Assembly (NCBI GenBank): GCA_964402975.1
Contig: CAYOEM010000001.1
Location: 310,001 to 374,000 of the forward strand
Length of the DNA stretch: 64,000 nt
Reading direction: 5' to 3'
DNA from: CAMDKS01 sp964402975
GTDB taxonomy: Bacteria > Bdellovibrionota_B > Oligoflexia > Oligoflexales > RGVZ01
In this document: positions 1 through 8,391 of the stretch, one piece after another
Layout of the letters: the number at the start of each line of letters is the position of its first letter
How positions within the stretch are numbered: the stretch's first letter is position 1
Position numbers and translations under genes: made by a program
The notes under the pieces: model-generated
What the model was told of the DNA's origin: nothing
Database searches by the model: none
What the model saw: only the letters and a program-made list of their open reading frames with translations

Positions 1-3000
1 ATAAAGACGAAGCGACGTTAACGCCTCGCTAACACTTACGGTCACCTGAGGAGTTTGGCTAGTCCCAGGGGATGCCGGTGAAATACTCGTAAATGTTATT
101 GACGGAGTCGTTGTGTCAATAACGATCGATTTGTTGCCTGATAGGCTGAGCGGCCCGCCTACTGCTGGCAGTGTTAATGTTGCGTTATTCCCGGCACTAT
201 CTCGAATAGTTCCACCATTGAGGGCTAGCGATGTGGTAGAACGGTAATCAAGATCTGGACTGTTATCGCCGTCCCACACTGAATAATTAAATGTCAGGGT
301 ATTTGTACCGGAGCCACTTGTATAGTTAACGACCGCGTCTTGGTTACCAGTTTCGAGCGTGATCTGTGGGGTACCAGTGACAGTAACGACTTCTGAAAAT
401 GTGATATGGATTGGGACTACCTGCCCAGACTTGTAAGCCCCACTCGCAAGACTTGAGTTGACGTTTAATACCGTGGGCGAAATAGCGTCGTGAGTATACG
501 TTACTAAATTTGTGCACGGCGACTGATTGCCAGCTGTATCGACAGCTCGCCCGTAAATGGTCGTCGTAGTATTCGCCGCCACATTTGATGTCACGGTCAT
601 TCCTGGCGAAGCAAAAACAATGTTAGACACTGAAGAAGACCTTGGAGTCGAACAACTTGAGTCGTAGTAAAGGATTACTGTTGAGGGTTTAGATGTTGTG
701 CCATACAAAGTCGGCGTTAGTGAAGAACTTGGGCTTGATGGGATAATGCCTGAAAACGACAGCATGGGAGCCGTAGTATCATAGACTACAAAGTTGTCTG
801 TCGACACCGACGTTGCATTCTGGTTACCGAACGCGTCCATCACGGTGTTAGCTGCTAAAGATGGCATAATCGTGCCCGGAGTTACAACCGACGTAGCGCC
901 AAGGTTCCAAGTGATATTATCTAGCGTACTTAAACTCCAGGTGATACCAGATGCGGTGCCATTTTGGATGATATCAGCGTGCGTGAGAGTGGAATAACCG
1001 ACAGCACTAGAAAACACCACGGTAAAATTGACCGGTAACGAATTAGTCGGGTCAGCTTGGCCTACGGCTTGGTTGACAGTCACAGTGAATGGAGCCTCAG
1101 AATAACTCACCGACTGCGATGCGTTCGTTGCAGCAACATTACTATTGCCGGCCACGTCTGTCACTGATCCGGCTGCTAGACGCGGGATAATGGTGCCGGC
1201 TCCTGCAGTAGTTGCAGTTACTGTAAATACATTACTGCTCACTTGTGTCACCAACCAGTTCACCGCAACGGCTGTTCCATTATTAGCTATATCACTTGCC
1301 GTAAATGTAGCGGGATTGATGGCCTCATTAAATGTGACCACAAAGTTGATCGGCAAGCTATTTGTCATTCCTGGCTGACCAGCATCTCTAACAAAAGAAC
1401 TCACCACTGGGCCGACATTATCGTGCGTGTAAGTCACAAGCGCCGTACACATAGAGATATTTGCTACCACGTCAACGGCTCGACCATAGATAGATGTCGC
1501 CGCGTTTACTGGTAGCGAGTAAGTGGAAATGGCAGCAGGCGTGTTTTTTGTGAAACCCACTGGTGCGCTAATCGTTGATGAACATCCCGAATCAGAATAT
1601 AGGGTGACAGTTGCCGTCTCTGAAGAAAGCAATGTGATGGCGGGCGTTCGGCTGCTTCCGGGGCTGTACGGCGCGCTTGAAATATATGTCAATGTTGGCG
1701 GTGTCGTCAGAATCACAATATCTTTTTGGCCAGCTATACTGGAATATCCACCCACAGGCGGCAACGTCAGATTTGCAGCATTTCCGTCCGCGTCACGGAT
1801 TGTGCCGCCGTTAAGTGACAGAGCAGTTGTTGCTGCGTAATCAAGATCAGTTGAGCTTTCCCCTAGCCCCACCGTGTAATTGAATGTGAGCGTTGTTGTT
1901 CCAGAGCCGCTGCTGTAATTAATCACCTTGTTAAGATTGCCACCACCAGTGGCAAGAGTTAATTGCGGCGTGCCATTTACGGTGACAATCTCTGAAAACG
2001 TAATGGTAATGGGGATGGTAGAACCTGCCGGATAACTTCCGTTTGCCGCTGTGGAGCTAACAGACGTAACCATTGGTATACCGGACGATTGAGTATAAAT
2101 CACAAGCGATTTACAGACCGATGCATTGCCGGACGCATCGACCGCGCGGGCAAACACTTCTGTCTGTCCATTAGCTGTAACCGTCCCCGTTAATTGAATT
2201 CCGGTTGAAGCGAATATACTGCTAGACTGTGCCGCTGATTTTGGAGCCGCACAAGCCGAATCAAAATATAGCGTTACAGTCGCAGCCTCACTCGTTGCGC
2301 CCTTGATGACCGGGTTTAGGTCACTTCCAGAATAATCAGGTGAAATCGAGAGGAAACTGAGTGTGGGCGGAATGCTATCAGTCTGGCTACTGCCGCCTGA
2401 TCCACCAGACGAGCTNNNNNNNNNNNNNNNNNNNNNNNNNNNNNNNNNNNNNNNNNNNNNNNNNNNNNNNNNNNNNNNNNNNNNNNNNNNNNNNNNNNNN
2501 NNNNNNNNNNNNNNNATACTTGCTTTGATGGTCGAATAGCTGACCCGTTCCCAGTAGTAGATCCACTCCCATTTTTTATTGCGGCTATTGAAATAGTGCT
2601 CAGGGATGAACCTGGTCTCGTAGGCACCGATGGCCTCAAGTGATACGGAGCCAAGAGAAATTCCAGCCCCCAAAGTCCATTTATTCGAATAACGATACGT
2701 TGTGTCGTCTAAATCAGGACGGCCTTCGACGCTTTCGTAGTGGTGGCTTTTTGAATACTTGATGGTGCTACCATCACCGGCGGCGAACAGATTGAGAGCA
2801 AGCAACTGAAATTTTGCCTTAGCCTCAGCCGTGGAGATGATGATTTTATCGACTGCTTTTGCCATGTCGGCTTCAAGGCGTCCTCCTTCCGAAAGATATG
2901 TTGGATCAAGGAGGGACTCTTTCATAGGAAAGATCACTTTTGATTGGATCTTAAAATCAAGTAGATCTGATTGCAGCAGATCTACTTTTAAGAATGTCTC

Positions 3001-3354
3001 TGGCTTTGAGTAGTAAACTTTTGAATCGATCTTAGTTACTTTACCACCCGCACCAAGATCAATAGTGGGTCCTGCAAAGATCCGATAGCCCGCCTTCACG
3101 TCTGTGCGGCCAGCGATGATGCGTCTTGTTCTTTCGCCTTGTTCGTCAAAGAACTCTGCAGACCAACGCTCTAGGTTTAGCGACGAGTATCGACCGAGCT
3201 CGGGAAGCACCTTGTTACCGGATCCAGACGAAGAAAACGTCGTGCTGCCGCCACCTACCCGAAAAAATCCAGACTGACTTGGAAAGTCGGCTGCATGGGC
3301 GAGCGACACAGGCAGCAGTCCTGCCAGCAACATTTTGGAGGCTAATCGTTTCAT
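1..3354 (-). CDS. Large Ig-repeat surface protein, 3' end beyond window
   Basis: The frame is open from ATG at 3354 to the window edge, about 1118 codons with no stop, so the C-terminus is missing. An N-terminal signal peptide ends near an AHA-A site. About 280 residues of non-repetitive, amphipathic sequence follow. After the 100-N gap come Ser/Gly-rich linkers and repeated Ig-like/SwmB-like beta domains. These recur with phrases such as ITFSE.VTV.GTPQ, FNYTV, LDY and LNGGTIRD, alternating with a Cys-pair module (FD.ACAAP ... GNASVCKSL). Such proteins are usually exported adhesins or envelope proteins. The gap is nominally in frame, but its true length is unknown. Function is inferred from architecture only. 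Confidence 0.8.
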   Translation of the reverse strand, partial: MKRLASKMLLAGLLPVSLAHAADFPSQSGFFRVGGGSTTFSSSGSGNKVLPELGRYSSLNLERWSAEFFDEQGERTRRIIAGRTDVKAGYRIFAGPTIDLGAGGKVTKIDSKVYYSKPETFLKVDLLQSDLLDFKIQSKVIFPMKESLLDPTYLSEGGRLEADMAKAVDKIIISTAEAKAKFQLLALNLFAAGDGSTIKYSKSHHYESVEGRPDLDDTTYRYSNKWTLGAGISLGSVSLEAIGAYETRFIPEHYFNSRNKKWEWIYYWERVSYSTIKASXXXXXXXXXXXXXXXXXXXXXXXXXXXXXXXXXXSSSGGSGGSSQTDSIPPTLSFLSISPDYSGSDLNPVIKGATSEAATVTLYFDSACAAPKSAAQSSSIFASTGIQLTGTVTANGQTEVFARAVDASGNASVCKSLVIYTQSSGIPMVTSVSSTAANGSYPAGSTIPITITFSEIVTVNGTPQLTLATGGGNLNKVINYSSGSGTTTLTFNYTVGLGESSTDLDYAATTALSLNGGTIRDADGNAANLTLPPVGGYSSIAGQKDIVILTTPPTLTYISSAPYSPGSSRTPAITLLSSETATVTLYSDSGCSSTISAPVGFTKNTPAAISTYSLPVNAATSIYGRAVDVVANISMCTALVTYTHDNVGPVVSSFVRDAGQPGMTNSLPINFVVTFNEAINPATFTASDIANNGTAVAVNWLVTQVSSNVFTVTATTAGAGTIIPRLAAGSVTDVAGNSNVAATNASQSVSYSEAPFTVTVNQAVGQADPTNSLPVNFTVVFSSAVGYSTLTHADIIQNGTASGITWSLSTLDNITWNLGATSVVTPGTIMPSLAANTVMDAFGNQNATSVSTDNFVVYDTTAPMLSFSGIIPSSPSSSLTPTLYGTTSKPSTVILYYDSSCSTPRSSSVSNIVFASPGMTVTSNVAANTTTTIYGRAVDTAGNQSPCTNLVTYTHDAISPTVLNVNSSLASGAYKSGQVVPIHITFSEVVTVTGTPQITLETGNQDAVVNYTSGSGTNTLTFNYSVWDGDNSPDLDYRSTTSLALNGGTIRDSAGNNATLTLPAVGGPLSLSGNKSIVIDTTTPSITFTSISPASPGTSQTPQVTVSVSEALTSLRLY
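2416..2515. other. Assembly gap (100 N)
   Basis: There are exactly 100 N inside the Ig-repeat gene. The flanks do not duplicate each other, so this is a genuine gap, probably in repetitive coding sequence. Confidence 0.95.
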
Positions 3355-3526
3355 ATCTAGAGTGTTAATCGGCGCTTAAATGGGGTGCTTGAGGCATGTC
3401 CGGCTAGACGGCAACATAGTCCGCCGTCCGCGAGCTGAAAGCGTGCATTTTTCAATTGGTCGTCTGCTAAAAAACAGACTTTATCTCAAAGTATATAGCG
3501 GTCTAGAAAGATCTGCCGAAAGACTC

Positions 3527-4471
3527 TCAAGGGTTTAGGCCCTGCGTACTAGTGGACTTAGTTTTATAGCGAATCACGACGTCCTTTGATGTGGGCTTAA
3601 CGACTTTTGAAACAAGCTGCACCGTGGAACCCGATACCCTCACGTCCCCAGGATCAAGCACAACACCATCTAGTGTTACCTGTGTGACCACATCAAAAGC
3701 TGGATCGTCGATTTTAAAAGACGTGCCCGCAATCATCGCGACAGATTCTGCTAGTTTATTGAAGTTGGGCGTCCAATCTCGCGCACAAATATCAAAAACA
3801 TCACCACCTGTAACCCTCGCAAGATTGTCATAGGCAACGCCCTTCCTGGTTATATCACAAGGCGGCTGATCTCTATCACCACGAAACGCGAAGAGTGTCG
3901 GCTTGATTGCCTGGATCGTGGCATTCAAGCCTGAAATAAAATTCTGATCTGTGACGGTCACGGCGTTATCGTCCGTAACGACGACCATGACCAGTTTCGC
4001 TCCGTTACGCAGCGCAATCGTCCCGTTATTAAGAAGCCTCTGGGCGATCACGAGAGCATCCGTGCTATTTACAGTATTATTGACTTGCCGGTGGCCGGCG
4101 GCAGTAGCTTGCGCCGTTAGGCTAATGGCAGTCGTATTTGCCACCAGTGTAAGACGGGCATGAGACTTCTCAGCAATATTTGTAAGGAAGCGATCAAAAT
4201 TACTTCGCACAATTTCGGTATCGTCTTTCATTGATCCAGAGGTATCAATCAACCAAAGTACATCGACCTCACCGCGGTTATCCTGCAGTTGAAAGGCCTT
4301 TTGCCCTTTGCCAAGATCCGAGTCAGTGTCGGAGCCTCCACCTGATTTTCCACCGCCTCCCTTAATTCCAGTCTTTGATAGCTGCCCCGATGAGCCCGCA
4401 AATTCCTGCTGCCCACAACTAAGTAGCGAGACCAGAATCAGCGATATGATTAAAGACGTTCTAAAAAGCAT
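3527..4471 (-). CDS. VWA-domain lipoprotein
   Basis: Predicted outer-membrane or periplasmic lipoprotein of 314 residues. The ATG at 4471 is preceded by GGAG at good spacing; an earlier GTG at 4489 lies upstream of that site and is less likely. The signal peptide ends in a lipobox, LLSC, with Cys19. A Gly-rich linker is followed by a von Willebrand A domain with MIDAS motif DTSGS beginning at Asp77, a fold that binds metal and protein ligands. The C-terminal ~70 residues form a small beta domain (VTLDGV ... VVIRYK). The same organisation recurs in the partial gene at the right end of the window, so the two are paralogues. Ligand unknown. Confidence 0.85.
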   Translation of the reverse strand: MLFRTSLIISLILVSLLSCGQQEFAGSSGQLSKTGIKGGGGKSGGGSDTDSDLGKGQKAFQLQDNRGEVDVLWLIDTSGSMKDDTEIVRSNFDRFLTNIAEKSHARLTLVANTTAISLTAQATAAGHRQVNNTVNSTDALVIAQRLLNNGTIALRNGAKLVMVVVTDDNAVTVTDQNFISGLNATIQAIKPTLFAFRGDRDQPPCDITRKGVAYDNLARVTGGDVFDICARDWTPNFNKLAESVAMIAGTSFKIDDPAFDVVTQVTLDGVVLDPGDVRVSGSTVQLVSKVVKPTSKDVVIRYKTKSTSTQGLNP

Positions 4472-4693
4472 ATAAAGTCTCCGGTGCACGGACTAAGGTG
4501 CGTTCGGCATGACCGAAGATAGACTTAAGGGTGGTTGGCGAGTTCTGATATTTATCAATAAATACCGACCTTTATAGCTGAATTGAGTGTTAAAATAACC
4601 TCAAAATCTCCACAAAAATCCAAGCGTTCCATGCTAAACTTCCCGCCTCAGAGAAATGTCAATAACCTGTGACGTGACTGCGGAGATTTTGTA

Positions 4694-5278
4694 ATGCCTG
4701 ATGTTTTTTTTGATCGTAATTCAGCCATTGATGAGCGCACACTGTCTGTCCTTGCATGGCTTCCTACTAAAAGCTTCTCAAAACTCTCCTCACCCGACTT
4801 TTGGCCAAGACTACCTGATGCCGACATGATGAGGATTGCAGTAATCCTTGCACAAAAAAGCTACGATGAAGGTGGCTGCCCCATCGGTGCTGTCGTCATG
4901 GATAACTCGTCTCGGGTGATCCTTGGCAAGGGCCACAACACCCTCATTCAAGAAAATCACCCCTACAATCACGGCGAAACCTCAGCCATGCGTGATGCTG
5001 GATCCATTGATTTCAGCCGCACCACAGTATTTACCACACTGACTCCTTGTAAAGTCTGCGCGACTCTTCTAGTGGAACGTGGCGTAGCACGAGTGATCAT
5101 TGGCAACACACCGCACGCAGATAACAACGAGGGATATCTCCGTGACAGCGGAGTAGACGTCGTGAATCTTAATGACCCGCTGGGTATTGCTCTCTATTCA
5201 CGCTACTGTGCGGAGAAACCAGACCAGAATCTGATTGACTGGAAGGGTGTGGCGGCTCTTTCCAAAAAGAAGCTCTAG
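4694..5278 (+). CDS. Cytosine deaminase-like zinc hydrolase
   Basis: 194 residues. It belongs to the cytidine/deoxycytidylate deaminase fold: zinc ligand and catalytic pair HGE (His93, Glu95) and TPCKVC (Cys119, Cys122). The spacing and the context around PIGAVVMD resemble Fcy1-type cytosine deaminases or guanine/tRNA deaminases. Expected reaction: hydrolytic deamination of a nucleobase or nucleoside in the cytoplasm. The ~40-residue N-terminal extension before the core is longer than in yeast Fcy1 and has no recognisable motif. It is a single gene with no operon partner; the next gene is convergent. The exact substrate cannot be assigned from sequence alone. Confidence 0.8.
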   Translation: MPDVFFDRNSAIDERTLSVLAWLPTKSFSKLSSPDFWPRLPDADMMRIAVILAQKSYDEGGCPIGAVVMDNSSRVILGKGHNTLIQENHPYNHGETSAMRDAGSIDFSRTTVFTTLTPCKVCATLLVERGVARVIIGNTPHADNNEGYLRDSGVDVVNLNDPLGIALYSRYCAEKPDQNLIDWKGVAALSKKKL

Positions 5279-5340
5279 TCTTCTGCAACCGATAGTCTGA
5301 TTTTCAGACGGATCGTAAATCCTGCCTGCGCCCCTCAGAA

Positions 5341-5448
5341 CTAAAATGGCTTGACCCAAAAGACCAGGAGCATCAAGTGCACCATTGCCGATGCAGGCCA
5401 AAGTGCTAGCAGTATCCAGAACACAGGATCATTTAGCATCTCAAGCAT
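5341..5448 (-). CDS. Small single-span membrane peptide (35 aa)
   Basis: ATG at 5448 is preceded by a near-perfect Shine-Dalgarno, GAGGGAGGTGGCTT. It encodes 35 residues that are almost entirely one hydrophobic segment (FWILLALWPASA then LMLLVFWV) and end in KPF. The strong ribosome site and clean membrane helix argue that it is real despite its size. It lies 3' of the secreted protein gene on the same strand, 26 bp from that gene's stop, so the two may be cotranscribed. An inverted repeat (GTCTGA/TCAGAC, 5295-5309) follows without a clear T-tract. Function unknown. Confidence 0.6.
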   Translation of the reverse strand: MLEMLNDPVFWILLALWPASAMVHLMLLVFWVKPF

Positions 5449-5474
5449 AAGCCACCTCCCTCAGTTACGAGCAC

Positions 5475-6491
5475 TTACTTCCGCGCGAAAACGCTTATGA
5501 GCGTTCGGTAGGAGTAACCGTCATCACAGTCTTTATTCGGAAACTTTGCCGACATGATCATCACATAGTCACGGCTAGGAAGTCCCATAATGTCTCTTTT
5601 AACTTGAATTAGATCATCATCAGATGACGCTTCTTCCACGCACGTATTGCTAGAACGATCTTTGGTCCACTTTAGACTTAGACGATCTCCAGTCACTTGG
5701 CCTTTGGCTGTGCCTGTGCAGGCCTCAGATGGTCCGATCCTAAAAGCTTCTTGCTTGGAGATGTATGACCTACCAGTCGCCTGAAACGTCCAAGATCCAC
5801 TTGTGGGGAGCTCTCCTTTCAGCTCATTCATGTCAGCACTTTTGCAGCTGGAATCAGTATACATGCCTGACAACCGGTAACGTCCTACCAGGGCCGGATC
5901 GACGCCGGACCCGTCCCAGGTGTCTTTCGTCTTTCTGGTGAATGTGCTTAGGATGGTGATGCTTTTGCTGACGCCTTTTTGTATGACTGTGACGTCACCG
6001 GTGATCGCAAGAGTTGAACCGCGGATGACAGCCTTAAGCGTTTGATCTTGGGATATTTTGACTGCTGGTGAAATTTTTACGCCGTAGCAATGACCCTTGA
6101 GGCCAACGATAATCGTCTCGGTGCGACTGACCGAGCGACTGACTGCGCCGATTGCCACGGAAAATAACCCACTCTCATAGCCTGTGCACTCGCCGTAAAC
6201 GGTATGATTACCAAACGAGAGCGAATACTTTGAAAACTCCGCCATCACAACACCATCGGCTCTAAATCGCATATGGGCGCGGCCAGAAAAAGACACATTT
6301 CCATTTTTTGGATCTTCTAAGGACACACGATTGAGACTCCACGTCCCAAAAAGCTCTGATTGATGCGTCACTGACGTGCCACGACCAGCTGATCCCACTG
6401 CCGTAGCCGCAAACACAACCTGTCTGACAGGAACAGTTTCAGCAGCGATAAAAGCCACACATATAAAAACCGTTGGCAAAAAAACCCGCAT
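5475..6491 (-). CDS. Secreted beta-rich protein, unknown function
   Basis: 338 residues with a Sec-type signal peptide (hydrophobic stretch, then FAATA). The start at 6491 has a strong GGGGGGAGAGG site. Two similar halves can be seen, each opening with a GTW/GRYRLSG-like phrase, containing paired Cys and rich in Ser/Thr beta-strand sequence. LFGTWSLNRV after the signal peptide resembles lipocalin-like starts, but I cannot place it firmly in a family. Probably periplasmic or secreted. Its likely operon partner is the 35-residue membrane peptide just downstream. Confidence 0.7.
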   Translation of the reverse strand: MRVFLPTVFICVAFIAAETVPVRQVVFAATAVGSAGRGTSVTHQSELFGTWSLNRVSLEDPKNGNVSFSGRAHMRFRADGVVMAEFSKYSLSFGNHTVYGECTGYESGLFSVAIGAVSRSVSRTETIIVGLKGHCYGVKISPAVKISQDQTLKAVIRGSTLAITGDVTVIQKGVSKSITILSTFTRKTKDTWDGSGVDPALVGRYRLSGMYTDSSCKSADMNELKGELPTSGSWTFQATGRSYISKQEAFRIGPSEACTGTAKGQVTGDRLSLKWTKDRSSNTCVEEASSDDDLIQVKRDIMGLPSRDYVMIMSAKFPNKDCDDGYSYRTLISVFARK

Positions 6492-6676
6492 ACCTCTCCC
6501 CCCGCCTTTCGTCTGGAAACGTCACTCTCTCAGAACTCACGAAAGCCTTATCGCCAGAGCCCACGACATACGGGGACACAGGGTCTAAGCTATGAGATTA
6601 ATAGAATAGTGTCAGGCTATTACGCCAAGCCTTTGGCCAAGAGCGATAGCTTCGAGACTAGCGATTAACAGCAAAC

Positions 6677-7015
6677 CTACCTATCAAAAGCCCCAGCTTT
6701 TACAAGCTTTTTGACCTCACCGGCATGGATGAGTTGACCTGTCACGTAGAGGTGAATGATGTGATTAAGAAGTGTCTGGTAAGGCATCCCAGAGTTCTCT
6801 GCGAGTTCACGCAAAGCCGCGAGGTCCGTTTCATTCATGCGGATGTTGGCGCGAGCCTCTTTATTTTCTTTGATGGTCGTCCGAGCGCTTGAGCGAATTT
6901 TTTGGCGAAAAGCCTTTGATGGTTTTTTTAAAGCTTTATAGTCGAGCTGATCTTCAATCGCCTGTTCGTAGCTAGACAGTTTTATTTTCTTCGCGTTAGC
7001 AGTCTTTTTCTTCAT
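6677..7015 (-). CDS. Antitoxin, BrnA/CopG-like
   Basis: 112 residues. The charged N-terminus is followed by a ribbon-helix-helix-like C-terminal region: ANIRMNETDLAALRELAEN, then GMPYQTLLNHIIHLYVTGQL. GxPYQTL is the signature shared with the BrnA-type antitoxins at 11786 and 52794. It starts 5 bp after the stop of the BrnT-like toxin gene, in the usual toxin-first order. It should bind the toxin and repress the shared promoter through the palindrome at 7325-7343. The pair looks intact. No array repeat was found 3' of it, so it may mark the left end of the cassette array. Confidence 0.75.
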   Translation of the reverse strand: MKKKTANAKKIKLSSYEQAIEDQLDYKALKKPSKAFRQKIRSSARTTIKENKEARANIRMNETDLAALRELAENSGMPYQTLLNHIIHLYVTGQLIHAGEVKKLVKAGAFDR

Positions 7016-7019
7016 AAAG

Positions 7020-7265
7020 CTACCTTTGATATTTTCTCGCAGGAAACACGGTAATGAGCCAGATCACATCGAGTCTGATTTCGTAAGGTACCACGTGAGG
7101 GTAAGCATTGATTCGCACAACAAAAATGCGCTGACCTGCGTGCACGGGATTTTCACCCTCAAGAAGCATGTATCCAAGCGCAAGCGCCTCCAATACGTCG
7201 TCAAAACTAGGCCGCCCCTCTGATATCAACTCCTCGTTTTTGCGAGGATCCCAAGAAAACCGCAC
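7020..7265 (-). CDS. BrnT-like RNase toxin
   Basis: 81 residues starting MRFSWDPRKNEEL, the BrnT N-terminal motif (FxWDxxKN), followed by FDDVLEAL and a short beta core ending VFPARKYQR. BrnT toxins are small RelE-fold ribonucleases neutralised by a DNA-binding BrnA antitoxin, and the downstream gene fits that role. It is more divergent than the BrnT proteins at 12508 and 52529. No disruption is visible, so this toxin may be active. Confidence 0.65.
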   Translation of the reverse strand: MRFSWDPRKNEELISEGRPSFDDVLEALALGYMLLEGENPVHAGQRIFVVRINAYPHVVPYEIRLDVIWLITVFPARKYQR

Positions 7266-7324
7266 TTCATTCCCTCCGCCCTACCGTAACGCGTGGCCCT
7301 CGCTAAACGTCAGGCGGAAAGACT

Positions 7325-7348
7325 TGGTGTACATTGTACACCATTATA
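7325..7348 (-). promoter_or_regulatory. TA promoter with palindromic operator
   Basis: A perfect -10 hexamer TATAAT (reverse of 7343-7348) is followed at once by the inverted repeat TGGTGTAC-ATT-GTACACCA (7325-7343). It drives the BrnT-like/BrnA-like pair, and the operator sits over the expected transcription start. Confidence 0.65.
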
Positions 7349-7474
7349 ACTGCAATCTGCAAGATATAACCTTCCACCCACGCCAGATACACGTCAAGGG
7401 AGCCTACAGAGATTACCTTTGAACCGCCAACGACTTTAGAATTGCTCCTCTCAACGATAACTCTCCCTAGCCCC

Positions 7475-7511
7475 ACAACAACGTCGGCAGTTTGGGCCTT
7501 GGGGCGGACAT
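7475..7511 (-). repeat. Array repeat copy 1 (hairpin, cassette 3' end)
   Basis: Read on the minus strand it begins ATGTCCGCCCC and ends ACTGCCGACGTTGTTGT. It lies 15 bp 3' of the HigA stop. It matches the array consensus ATGTCCGCC-N2-GAAACC-N3-ACTSCCGACGTTGGAGT except in the GAAACC block. Confidence 0.75.
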
Positions 7512-7526
7512 ACCTGCATCAATTGC

Positions 7527-7799
7527 CTAGGCGGCTTTTTTTCTTTTTTGGCGGGCGACCCAAAGGTCATAGCTTGCTTGCATGTTCATCCACATCTCAG
7601 CACTCGTACCGAGGGTGCGTTCTAGATCGATGGCAAAATCCGCCGAAATTCCGCGCTTACCGTTAACGATCTCGTTAATCTTGCGGTGGGCACAGCCGAT
7701 TTTAGCGGCCAGTGTAGACTGGTTAAGATCCAGCTCCTTCATATAAACCTCGGCCAGAACTTGACCGGGGTGCATGGGTTTTGGATTTTTTACGGGCAT
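7527..7799 (-). CDS. higA: HigA-family antitoxin
   Basis: 90 residues, an XRE helix-turn-helix of the HigA/VapI type. PMHPGQVLAEVYMKELDLN is followed by the HTH QSTLAAKIGCAHRKINEIVNGKR, the usual HigA signature, and a C-terminal EMWMNMQASYDLW. Normally it neutralises HigB and represses the operon. It starts 12 bp after the remains of higB, which carries a stop codon and has lost its start. It is therefore an intact antitoxin with a dead cognate toxin, unless it now guards against another HigB or serves only as a repressor. Confidence 0.85.
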   Translation of the reverse strand: MPVKNPKPMHPGQVLAEVYMKELDLNQSTLAAKIGCAHRKINEIVNGKRGISADFAIDLERTLGTSAEMWMNMQASYDLWVARQKRKKAA

Positions 7800-7811
7800 C
7801 GTCTAGTCCCT

Positions 7812-8108
7812 TTAATGATAGTCTTCAATCCGCACATTCCAAAACTCACCAGAATTAAATACAAACGTTATCCGCCACGGTGAGTCATTTACTATCGAGA
7901 GGCTCCATTGATCAGCTCGCCGGCCATGAAGCTTATGAAGGCGAATATGAGGCGGCTGCCCACGAAGCTTAAGATCCTCCAGCCGACTGGTAGCGTGCAT
8001 GATCGTTAGCAGTGCCTTGGCCCTTATCCACAAATGCCTCGGAAGACTTTTTGAATGACCCTGCTCCTAAATATCAAGGGCAACACGGTTACCAAAAGAC
8101 CTAATTAA
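7812..8108 (-). pseudogene. higB: higB toxin, inactivated (nonsense + lost start)
   Basis: The frame from 8108 to the stop at 7812 reads as a full-length HigB/RelE-superfamily toxin: IRSFGNRVALDI-stop-EQGHSKSLPRHLW..., then the family core WRITFVFNSGEFWNVRIEDYH. Two lesions are visible. A TAG (8067-8069) stands at codon 14, where the family has an aromatic residue (DIYEQG-like). The codon expected to be ATG reads TTA, although an AGGGAG ribosome site sits a few bases upstream. Reinitiation at TTG 8033 would give only 73 residues. The promoter and operator are preserved. Confidence 0.8.
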
Positions 8109-8136
8109 TCAATGCTCCCTACGAGAAGCTATTACA

Positions 8137-8164
8137 CTATTACACATACTGTAATATCTGTCAA
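8137..8164 (-). promoter_or_regulatory. higBA promoter with operator
   Basis: TTGACA (reverse of 8159-8164), a 16-bp spacer and TAATAG (reverse of 8137-8142). The spacer contains the palindrome ATTACA-N5-TGTAAT (8139-8155), a likely HigA operator. It is intact although the toxin it serves is dead. Confidence 0.7.
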
Positions 8165-8318
8165 TTCTTGAATTTGAGTTGAGTACGTCGCCTAAAAGAT
8201 CTAAGCCAATATCTTGCGGGTTTTGGCCAGACTCATCAGCATTACAAATGCTACAAGTGTGAAAGAACAGAAGCCACTTATAACTAGTCAGGCAGTGAAT
8301 TTGTCTTTCCCACTCAAC

Positions 8319-8354
8319 ACTCAGTCGTCGGAATCATGATTTCATGGCGGTCAT
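8319..8354 (-). repeat. Array repeat copy 2
   Basis: Minus strand: ATGACCGCCATGAAATCA, then ATTCCGACGACTGAGT. It lies 38 bp 3' of the DUF7151 lipoprotein stop. More diverged than the other copies. Confidence 0.65.
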
Positions 8355-8391
8355 ATTAACGTTCGCCAAAATTGTTCCATCGTCATAAATT

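Noticed and set aside
1145..1840. Plus-strand frames in the first 2 kb
   Set aside because: They are antisense to the Ig-repeat coding region, whose repeated domains show clear coding pattern on the minus strand.
3466..3483. GTCTG/CAGAC hairpin as terminator of the VWA gene
   Set aside because: Short stem with no T-tract on either side.
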